A DNA stretch of 37,623 nucleotides from a virus: positions 1 through 37,623 of the IMG/VR virus record IMGVR_UViG_3300022871_000047; one strand, written 5' to 3'. Of the stretch, positions 13,978 to 19,209 are shown piece by piece. Numbering within the stretch: the stretch's first letter is position 1; each line of letters opens with the position of its first letter. The notes below the pieces were generated by a model. It saw nothing but the letters and a program-made list of their open reading frames with translations. It was not told the DNA's origin and ran no database searches. A program made the translations under genes and the position numbers.

Positions 13978-13989
13978 AGTTTATGTTTA

Positions 13990-14346
13990 TTAATTATCAT
14001 ATACAAGCTTAATTTTTCTTTCCATATGTTTTAAAATTCTTTCTGGTTTTCCTGTTCCTTGATTTTTTGGACTAGCTATATATTTTTTTATTCCTTTAAC
14101 TATGCTGTTTAAAGCCTTAATTTTTCTTTCTTTAGGAAAGCCTTTAAGAGTTTGGTCTATAGTCGTTAATGCTTTATATTGCTTTTCTTTTATTTTTTCA
14201 ATTCTAGCTATATTAGAAAAGAAAATAAATTCGCCATTAATATCTACACCTTTGGTTTCACTACCACTTAATTTATAAACTGCTTCTTTTTGCAATTCGG
14301 TTATTTCAAACCTAGCCTTGTCGTGGCATATAATTTCATATTTCAT
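13990..14346 (-). CDS. unknown protein, 118 aa
   Basis: Basic C-terminal half (RKIKALNSIVKGIKKYIASP, then KNQGTGKPERILKHMERKIK). Start overlaps the upstream stop by four bases (ATGA). It follows the initiator-related fragment, so a replication role is possible but unproved. Confidence 0.55.
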   Translation of the reverse strand: MKYEIICHDKARFEITELQKEAVYKLSGSETKGVDINGEFIFFSNIARIEKIKEKQYKALTTIDQTLKGFPKERKIKALNSIVKGIKKYIASPKNQGTGKPERILKHMERKIKLVYDN

Positions 14347-14660
14347 ATTTTTACTATATTACTTTTATTTAAGTTAGATAAATCTTCATCTATATATTTA
14401 CCAACACTTGATATTGTGTATTTAAAATTTACATTTTCTTTCAAATAATTAAGCGTTTCTATAATTCTTTGTATTGGATAATCTTTTAATTCGCTAGCAT
14501 TTCTTTTGTTTCTCTTAATAAATGCTTTTAATTGTTCTCTATTCTCAAATTTATAACCCTTTGAAATAGCAAATAAAATAGTTATCTTCGTTGTATTATC
14601 TCCTATTTCTAATAATTTTTTAAAACTATTTAGAGGATTGTATTTTTGTATATTTTCCAT
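14343..14660 (-). CDS. free-standing copy of the replication-protein C-terminal domain
   Basis: 105 residues from the ATG at 14660; an upstream in-frame start would overlap the HNH gene further. Its sequence (AFIKRNKRNASELKDYPIQR, IIETLNYLKENVNF, VGKYIDE) closely matches the C-terminus of the initiator at 15328-16062 (SFIKRNLKAAVNLKPYPIER, IIETMKWLKENADF, VGKYIDE). It lacks the N-terminal DNA-binding part. The HNH cassette lies exactly between the two copies. It could bind the same partner, perhaps as a helper or inhibitor (inference). Confidence 0.75.
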   Translation of the reverse strand: MENIQKYNPLNSFKKLLEIGDNTTKITILFAISKGYKFENREQLKAFIKRNKRNASELKDYPIQRIIETLNYLKENVNFKYTISSVGKYIDEDLSNLNKSNIVKI

Positions 14661-15297
14661 ATTTAGTTTTATTATGACATTCAACACATAAAACAATTCC
14701 ATTATCTACATTCCATAATTCTTTACATTCCATAGCTTTTTTATATGTTGTAATTTTATTTTCTTCAATTATTAAGCAAAATGGTTTTTTATGATGAACT
14801 TCAACGTTTATATTTATTTTATTTTTTTTATCCCATCCTTGTTTTTTATTACAATTATTGCAAATCCAGTTATCTCTTTTGCAAATAGACTTATGCCATT
14901 TTATATATTTTTTTGAACTTCTTATTTTATTTAATAAAGGAGTAATTCCTCCCTTCCAATTAAAGTGTTCTTTTCCTAATTTTCTACACAAATTTTTTAA
15001 TACTAACGGAGATGGTTTAATTCCTTTTCTAAATTTATTGCCTTTCATTTGTTTTTGTAAAGTAATTTTTCTGCATTCCTTTGAACAATATTTTTTATTT
15101 TGACTTTTAAATTTTTTAAATTTATTTTTTTTGCAAATAGGACATAAAACTTCAATAGTTCTATTTCTAAAAGCATTCTTATTTCCTTTCATTATTTTAC
15201 TATGTTCAGGATATTTTTTACCTTTATGAACATTAGACATCATCTCTCTATATTTCGGGTTTTTCCACAATAATTTTGTTTTTTCTCCAGTTGACAT
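14626..15297 (-). CDS. HNH endonuclease with NUMOD3-like repeats (replication locus)
   Basis: 223 residues. NUMOD3-like DNA-binding motifs occur in the N-terminal half (GKKYPEHSKIMKGNKNAF; GNKFRKGIKPSPL), with a zinc pair (LCPICKKNKF, YCSKECRK). The HNH core follows: WICNNCNKK ... VEVHHKKPF ... DNGIVLCVECHN. Promoter and leader of the cassette type precede it. Confidence 0.9.
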   Translation of the reverse strand: MSTGEKTKLLWKNPKYREMMSNVHKGKKYPEHSKIMKGNKNAFRNRTIEVLCPICKKNKFKKFKSQNKKYCSKECRKITLQKQMKGNKFRKGIKPSPLVLKNLCRKLGKEHFNWKGGITPLLNKIRSSKKYIKWHKSICKRDNWICNNCNKKQGWDKKNKININVEVHHKKPFCLIIEENKITTYKKAMECKELWNVDNGIVLCVECHNKTKYGKYTKIQSSK

Positions 15298-15324
15298 AAA
15301 TTAAAATTTAATAGTTATACTATT

Positions 15325-15353
15325 ATTCTACACTACTAAATTAATTTCGTCAA
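15325..15353 (-). promoter_or_regulatory. HNH cassette promoter (replication locus)
   Basis: On the minus strand: TTGACG, 17-bp spacer, TAGAAT. Weaker than the other two but in the same position, with a 21-base leader containing TATAACTATTAAAT as in the HNH gene at 17.2 kb. The -35 lies in the last codons of the replication gene. Confidence 0.6.
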
Positions 15354-16062
15354 TATATTTTCCAACAGTTTCTAACTTCCAATCAAAATCAGCATTTTCT
15401 TTTAACCATTTCATTGTTTCTATTATTCTTTCTATCGGATATGGTTTTAAATTTACTGCTGCTTTTAAATTTCTTTTAATAAAAGATTGTTGATGTTCTC
15501 GGCTAGTAAAATTGATTTTTTTAGCTTTAGCCCATAAACCTATTATTTGAATATGTTTTTGCTTATCTTCTAATAAATTTGATATAACACCCGTGGAGCT
15601 TGCCTCCACAATAGCTTTATTATCATTCTTTATATTCTTATCCTTCTTGTTTGTGGTTATCCGTTGGTTATCCGTTGGTTGTTCGTTGGTTATCCGTTGG
15701 TTGGTTTGCTGGTTAGTTTGCTGGTTATCGTATTGATATTTTTCCCATTTTTTTATTGTAATTAGCGAAAATTGGTTGGTTGACTTTGCGTCTATTCTGC
15801 TGGTTGATTTTAGGTAATTTATTGCAGTTCTGTATTTTTGGGGTGTTAATTTGAGTTCTAAACAAGCCTTTTCCCTGCCAGTGATAAATTGTCCTTGTTT
15901 TACGATTATGTCTTTTCCGTTAAAAGGAAATTTATTTTCTTGGTGATTAGCTTTCATTAAACACCAACACCAAACCCACCATATTATAGGATTTTTATTA
16001 ACTGAACTATATAAAGATTTTCTATATAATCTAACCCAGCCTAGTTTTTTTAAGTCGTTCAT
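15328..16062 (-). CDS. replication initiation / DnaD-like replisome organizer
   Basis: 244 residues. The N-terminal part resembles phage replisome-organiser proteins (GWVRLYRKSLYSSVNKNPII, WWVWCWCLMKA, GQFITGREKACLELKLTPQK). A low-complexity linker of NQQTNQRITNEQPTDNQRI type follows, then the helical C-terminal domain (SREHQQSFIKRNLKAAVNLK; IIETMKWLKENADF). Such proteins open the origin and recruit host replication proteins; in several phages the origin lies inside the gene, and the linker DNA here is repetitive. Start at 16062 overlaps the upstream gene by 32 bases. Confidence 0.75.
   Translation of the reverse strand: MNDLKKLGWVRLYRKSLYSSVNKNPIIWWVWCWCLMKANHQENKFPFNGKDIIVKQGQFITGREKACLELKLTPQKYRTAINYLKSTSRIDAKSTNQFSLITIKKWEKYQYDNQQTNQQTNQRITNEQPTDNQRITTNKKDKNIKNDNKAIVEASSTGVISNLLEDKQKHIQIIGLWAKAKKINFTSREHQQSFIKRNLKAAVNLKPYPIERIIETMKWLKENADFDWKLETVGKYIDEINLVV
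15655..15729 (-). repeat. iteron-like repeats in replication gene (candidate origin)
   Basis: Within the linker-coding part of the initiator gene, GTTGGTTATCC-type units (TTATCCGTTGGT, with variants TTCGTTGGT and TTGCTGGTT) repeat at roughly 12-14 bp. Some phages place the origin in the initiator gene among such repeats. This is suggestive only: the DNA repeats also reflect the repetitive protein linker. Confidence 0.45.
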
Positions 16063-16243
16063 ATAATTCCTTTAAATCAATGTCTAAATAGGCTTTTTCC
16101 TTTTTTTCGCATAAGAGTTGAATTATATATTCTATCTCCTCTAAACTTAAGTCAAAATTACCTATTCCATATATACTAAAATATTTATTTAATATTTTAG
16201 CTTTTTCTTTATAAGTCATATATTTTTTTATTAATTTTTTCAT
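16031..16243 (-). CDS. small acidic helical protein, unknown
   Basis: Up to 70 residues (an alternative start at 16219 gives 62), ending in a Glu/Leu/Lys-rich helix (EEIEYIIQLLCEKKEKAYLD, then IDLKELYERLKK). First gene after the P2 RNA terminator, so readthrough there would control it. Overlaps the initiator by 32 bases. No family recognised. Confidence 0.5.
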   Translation of the reverse strand: MKKLIKKYMTYKEKAKILNKYFSIYGIGNFDLSLEEIEYIIQLLCEKKEKAYLDIDLKELYERLKKTRLG

Positions 16244-16246
16244 AAC

Positions 16247-16397
16247 AAAAAATCATACAACGGAACTAGACTTGCTACCGCTCACGACAGCGGGGTTTAA
16301 CATTTCTGTTTTACCAGTCCAGTTCCTTTGTATGATTGTTATGTGTCGTGATTTAAGCATAATTTTATTATAAAACAGTTCTTTAAAAAGCAAACTT
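16247..16397 (-). ncRNA. structured small RNA 2 (P2 RNA)
   Basis: Promoter P2 and a terminator-like end delimit ~150 nt with no long ORF. A long stem pairs 16251-16272 with 16316-16337 (22 bp with few mismatches) and is followed by TTTTTT. In the loop, a CCGCT/AGCGG hairpin exposes TGTCGTG, complementary to CACGACA upstream of the stem (16283-16289 with 16344-16350), so a kissing interaction, pseudoknot or switch is possible. It may be an independent RNA or a regulated leader of the replication operon. Confidence 0.65.
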
Positions 16398-16403
16398 ATT
16401 AAT

Positions 16404-16431
16404 ATTATAGCATACTGAATGAGAATGTCAA
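16404..16431 (-). promoter_or_regulatory. sigma70-type promoter P2
   Basis: On the minus strand: TTGACA, 16-bp spacer, TATAAT, extended -10 TG. Differs from P1 at only two spacer positions. The -35 begins in the stop codon of the small gene at 16428-16559. Confidence 0.85.
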
Positions 16432-16559
16432 GTCTTAATTATTTTTAGCTTTTTTAATCTCTTAATTATAGGCTTCCATAATTTCTTATGAGCTTCTTTA
16501 CTACCTAACCAGCAATCTTCTTTTTTATGTTTTTTGCCACACCAGCAACAATATATCAT
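16428..16559 (-). CDS. small zinc-knuckle protein
   Basis: 43 residues beginning MIYCCWCGKKHKKEDCW, then Lys-rich (KKLWKPIIKRLKKLKIIK). The Cys/His cluster looks metal-binding and the tail basic, suggesting nucleic-acid contact. Its stop codon lies in the P2 -35 element. Confidence 0.55.
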   Translation of the reverse strand: MIYCCWCGKKHKKEDCWLGSKEAHKKLWKPIIKRLKKLKIIKT

Positions 16560-16600
16560 ATTTAATTTCCTTACAGGTTAGTTTTCTCTTTCATATAATT

Positions 16601-16756
16601 TTATTTACTAAATCCTATTGGATATTCTATTTTAAACCAACGACCACACAATTTAAAACTTCTTCTATACATAATTAAATTAGTAATAAATAATTTTTTT
16701 GTAGTCGCTCTAACACCAAATTTTATTATTAATTTTCCTATCTTTATATCTTTCAT
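16601..16756 (-). CDS. small basic protein, unknown
   Basis: 51 residues, Lys/Arg-rich (KDIKIGKLIIKFGVRATTKK). The leader AGTAAATAAAATTATATGAAAG recurs at 16592 in front of a very short frame. No family recognised. Confidence 0.45.
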   Translation of the reverse strand: MKDIKIGKLIIKFGVRATTKKLFITNLIMYRRSFKLCGRWFKIEYPIGFSK

Positions 16757-16773
16757 ATAATTTTATTTACTAA

Positions 16774-16842
16774 GCCCAGCCTACTCTATTTTTCGCTCTA
16801 TTAAAGCCACGCCTCTAGAAAGCTAATAGAAATTGGCTGGGG
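16774..16842 (-). other. nested hairpin in control region
   Basis: GCCCAGCC (16774-16781) can pair with GGCTGGGG (16835-16842), and inside it TCTATTA (16797-16803) with TAATAGA (16824-16830). It lies just downstream of the P3 RNA terminator. No T-run follows; it may be the folded leader of the next small gene. Confidence 0.5.
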
Positions 16843-16851
16843 TTAATCAAC

Positions 16852-17069
16852 AAAAAACATATTAATTCGCCCCACGATAGTGAACGGCAAAGCCCAAGCT
16901 ATCACAGGATTGCTCCTTGGAGCAAATTAATATGTCTTTAACTTTGCCGTTCATATTTTAAATTCTAATTTATAAATGGAATGGTGTGCTCACACTTATG
17001 TACCACAATTAAGTGATAAAATTTACACACCATTCCAATCCTCATGCTCAAAGTAATAACCTTTTCCTA
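16852..17069 (-). ncRNA. structured small RNA 3 (P3 RNA)
   Basis: Promoter P3 and the T-run at 16852-16857 delimit ~218 nt with no long ORF. First domain: GGAATGGTGTG/CACACCATTCC (16978-16988 with 17026-17036). Second domain, in transcript order: A GAACGGCAAAG, B ACATATTAATT, hairpin TTGCTCC-GGAGCAA, A' CTTTGCCGTTC, B' AATTAATATGT, then TTTTTT. A-A' and B-B' are each perfect 11-bp matches and interleave, giving an H-type pseudoknot or two exclusive folds. I recognise no known family. Confidence 0.7.
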
Positions 17070-17075
17070 TTATCT

Positions 17076-17103
17076 AGTATAGCATACTCACAGAGAATGT
17101 CAA
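17076..17103 (-). promoter_or_regulatory. sigma70-type promoter P3
   Basis: On the minus strand: TTGACA, 16-bp spacer, TATACT, extended -10 TG. Shares TTGACATTCTC and AGTATGCTATA with P1 and P2. It lies directly after the terminator at 17106-17132. Confidence 0.85.
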
Positions 17104-17105
17104 GG

Positions 17106-17132
17106 AAAAAGGGAGTAAAATTAATTACTCCC
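17106..17132 (-). terminator. rho-independent terminator
   Basis: GGGAGTAA and TTACTCCC form a perfect 8-bp stem (17111-17132) followed on the minus strand by TTTTT. It overlaps the stop codon of the zinc-ribbon gene and ends the operon that contains the SNase and HNH genes. Confidence 0.9.
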
Positions 17133-17269
17133 TATGTTTTTTTGAAGAATAATCTTCGTTTGCACTTAGGACATTCTACTACGAAACCATCTTTTTGTTT
17201 TTTAATGATTTCATAGCGAATGCCACAAAATTCGCATTTTCTATACACTTTTATTTTTTCTTCGTCCAC
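17132..17269 (-). CDS. zinc-ribbon protein, GTG start
   Basis: 45 residues with CEFCG and CPKCK knuckles. The GTG start at 17269 has a consensus AGGAGG seven bases upstream, within the HNH gene. The same KVYRKCE stretch appears in truncated form upstream of the HNH cassette (VYRLCES), so this is probably the rebuilt copy of the interrupted gene. Likely a nucleic-acid or polymerase-binding zinc ribbon; function unknown. Confidence 0.7.
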   Translation of the reverse strand: MDEEKIKVYRKCEFCGIRYEIIKKQKDGFVVECPKCKRRLFFKKT

Positions 17270-17774
17270 TTTTTATCCTCCTTTTTCTTAAACGATATTG
17301 TTTATCATATTCCTTTTTTTCTTCTTTATGACTTTCATTATATTTTTTATCTGCAAGCCTTTTCAAATCAGGTCTGTTTTTCCACCACTTGTTCCATCTT
17401 ATTGAACCACATTTTTTACAATAAGTTGTTGGAGAATCTTTTCCCTTACCCTTTTTTCTTATACACCAATTTTCTGAATTTACTTCTAAAAACTTCTTAC
17501 AATCAGGACATTTTTTAAACCACTTATCTCCTTTTTTTATCCAACCCTTATGGACTCTTAGATGGTCTTTGTTAGAAGAAAAAAGTTGTAAATTACATAA
17601 TCTGTTATCATCTCTTATTCTATTTTTATGATGGATAATTTCTTTACCAGATAAAAATCTTCCTAAATATTTTTCCATAACAAGCCTATGTTCAAAAACA
17701 TAACCTTGTTTGTTACAAGCTGGATGCTTTGGTTTATAAATTAAGACATAACCTTCTGTATGTTTTGCTGACAT
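17241..17774 (-). CDS. HNH endonuclease cassette (zinc-ribbon locus)
   Basis: 177 residues. HNH core near the N-terminus (EHRLVMEKYLGRFLSGKEII, HHKNRIRDDNRLCNLQLFSS), then a zinc ribbon (CPDCKKF ... YCKKCGS) and a basic C-terminal region. It carries its own promoter (17802-17829) and 21-base leader. The stop codon lies inside sequence resembling the gene it disrupts. Confidence 0.85.
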   Translation of the reverse strand: MSAKHTEGYVLIYKPKHPACNKQGYVFEHRLVMEKYLGRFLSGKEIIHHKNRIRDDNRLCNLQLFSSNKDHLRVHKGWIKKGDKWFKKCPDCKKFLEVNSENWCIRKKGKGKDSPTTYCKKCGSIRWNKWWKNRPDLKRLADKKYNESHKEEKKEYDKQYRLRKRRIKSGRRKNKSV

Positions 17775-17801
17775 AATTTTTTATTTAATAGTTATGTCTT
17801 A

Positions 17802-17829
17802 ATTATACCAAAGTAGTGTGATTTGTCAA
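17802..17829 (-). promoter_or_regulatory. HNH cassette promoter (zinc-ribbon locus)
   Basis: On the minus strand: TTGACA, 16-bp spacer, TATAAT. Leader TAAGACATAACTATTAAAT, nearly the same as in the two other HNH cassettes. The stop of the upstream relic falls in the -10. Confidence 0.85.
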
Positions 17830-17868
17830 GGTACTTTCGCATAAACGATACACTTGTTCTCGTTTCAT
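17803..17868 (-). pseudogene. relic of zinc-ribbon gene front end
   Basis: Starts TAATG-coupled to the upstream gene: MKREQVYRLCES, then the HNH promoter sequence is read as TLTNHTTLV and stops. VYRLCES corresponds to VYRKCEF in the gene at 17132-17269. It looks like the front of the gene that the HNH cassette split. Confidence 0.7.
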
Positions 17869-18122
17869 TATTGCACCTTTGTTACACCAGTTTCTATGTG
17901 CTTAATAGCAAAATTTACGCTATTCCACTTGTCGTAAGCCTTTAGTCTGGCAACGCTGAGGAGTTGTTTAATCTCCAAGAGTGTATCAAGGTTATAATCC
18001 TTAAACTCACTCATTTGAGCAATGACTATTTTTTCTGACAACGTGAGCATTTGGTGGATGGTTCTCCAAAGCTCTTCCTCTTTTTCAATTTCCTCTACGG
18101 TAATTACTTTTACATTCCCCAT
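17868..18122 (-). CDS. small acidic helical protein, unknown
   Basis: 84 residues, helical and Glu-rich (VEEIEKEEELWRTIHQML, then IVIAQMSEFKDYN). Strong AGGAGG ribosome site a few bases before the ATG, unlike most genes here. No family recognised. Confidence 0.6.
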   Translation of the reverse strand: MGNVKVITVEEIEKEEELWRTIHQMLTLSEKIVIAQMSEFKDYNLDTLLEIKQLLSVARLKAYDKWNSVNFAIKHIETGVTKVQ

Positions 18123-18130
18123 AAGCCCTC

Positions 18131-18493
18131 CTATATTTTATATAGACCGATTATCTTCCTGAGCCATACCCAGATTTCTTTTTTCCTTTTTTCACTGATT
18201 TTCATATCTATATAACCGTCTGGAGTGTTTGCAAAGGTTTGGATGTCTTTTCCTACAAAGGTGTAGAATAGTATATCCTCACCATTAATAAGAGTAAGGA
18301 TAGCAAAGACGACATCTTCATCTTTTGGATTTGCCAGAATAATCTTTGTTTTAATTGGATTAACCTGGACTATTTTCACTTTTGTCCAATTAAGATAGTC
18401 CTTTATATCAATCGCATTAGCGTAGCTCCAAATAACTAGAGCAAGGACTACCGCAACAATAGTTATGCCAACAAAAGTCCAAAAGTTTTTCAT
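18131..18493 (-). CDS. N-terminal membrane-anchored protein
   Basis: 120 residues from ATG 18493, chosen because AAAGGAGG lies five to six bases upstream; a longer start at 18541 lacks one. Residues 5-25 (WTFVGITIVAVVLALVIW) form one TM helix, followed by a soluble beta-rich domain (TKVKIVQVNPIKTKIILANP). Type II membrane or signal-anchored. Function unknown. Confidence 0.65.
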   Translation of the reverse strand: MKNFWTFVGITIVAVVLALVIWSYANAIDIKDYLNWTKVKIVQVNPIKTKIILANPKDEDVVFAILTLINGEDILFYTFVGKDIQTFANTPDGYIDMKISEKRKKEIWVWLRKIIGLYKI

Positions 18494-18494
18494 A

Positions 18495-18647
18495 TCAATC
18501 CTCCTTTTCTTTCGGCTCAAAATTTTTACAAAATCGTCCACAAAGAGTGGGATAAACTATTTCCTCATTTTTGACTTTACAAAAGAAAATCAATTCACTC
18601 CCACCAGCCACTTCCGTTAAGAAAACACACTTCGTGCAATTATTCAT
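18495..18647 (-). CDS. small Cys-rich protein
   Basis: 50 residues from ATG 18647, chosen for the AGGAGG seven bases upstream. Five cysteines (NCTKCVF ... FFCKV ... LCGRFCKNF) suggest a zinc site. No family recognised. Confidence 0.6.
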   Translation of the reverse strand: MNNCTKCVFLTEVAGGSELIFFCKVKNEEIVYPTLCGRFCKNFEPKEKED

Positions 18648-18651
18648 TTTG

Positions 18652-18864
18652 CTACCTCCTTTCAAGCCAGTGTTCTTGTCCATTCCAAAAGTAATTTACC
18701 AAAAAGTCTACAATTTCATCTGGAGATTTATTATCAAAAAGCTGATGATAGAGGTCATGAAGTTTAGTATCAACAATTGCAATGTTCCAACTTTCGTCTG
18801 TGCCACCAATTGAAGACGGAATAATATGATGCCGATTTTTGTGCTTCCTGTGTCTTTTGCCCAT
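18652..18864 (-). CDS. HNH-like small phage protein
   Basis: 70 residues from ATG 18864, chosen for AAAGGAGG eight bases upstream. Contains RHHIIPSSIGGTDESWNIA ... KLHDLYHQLF, an HNH-like His-rich pattern found in small phage proteins. Possibly a nuclease, but the cysteines of classic HNH are missing. Confidence 0.6.
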   Translation of the reverse strand: MGKRHRKHKNRHHIIPSSIGGTDESWNIAIVDTKLHDLYHQLFDNKSPDEIVDFLVNYFWNGQEHWLERR

Positions 18865-18881
18865 TAGCAAAACCTCCTTTA

Positions 18882-19208
18882 TCAATAGGTTTTATGCTTG
18901 GCATAGCCTAGCATTACAAGTTTTTCGTTTATATTTTCACCATTATAATAAATGACTGCAAGGTATCTCCCATATTTTCCTTGTTTGTCTTTAATGGTAT
19001 TTATTTGAACTGTTTTATCTAAGATTTGTTCTCTAAGCCAATCTCTTGATTTAGTGCCTTGTCTTTTTTCTTTTCCTCTCATTTCTGGGGCGTTAATACC
19101 GAATAGACGCAGTTTAATTTTAAAGTTAAGTTTAAAGCCTAAATCTACTACACCAGTAATTGTGTCTGCGTCATAGATTGAAATAACTTGGCAAGAATAG
19201 CTAAACAT
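18882..19208 (-). CDS. staphylococcal-nuclease-like (thermonuclease) protein
   Basis: 108 residues. Motifs of the SNase family: YDADTITGVVDLGF, then KLRLFGINAPE (catalytic Arg and Glu) and KYGRYLAVIYYNGEN (second Arg). It lacks a signal peptide, so it probably acts in the cytoplasm, cutting nucleic acid with Ca2+. It may degrade host DNA for nucleotides or help remodel phage DNA. Lies directly after the large internal virion protein gene, so it may be made late. Confidence 0.9.
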   Translation of the reverse strand: MFSYSCQVISIYDADTITGVVDLGFKLNFKIKLRLFGINAPEMRGKEKRQGTKSRDWLREQILDKTVQINTIKDKQGKYGRYLAVIYYNGENINEKLVMLGYAKHKTY

Positions 19209-19209
19209 A

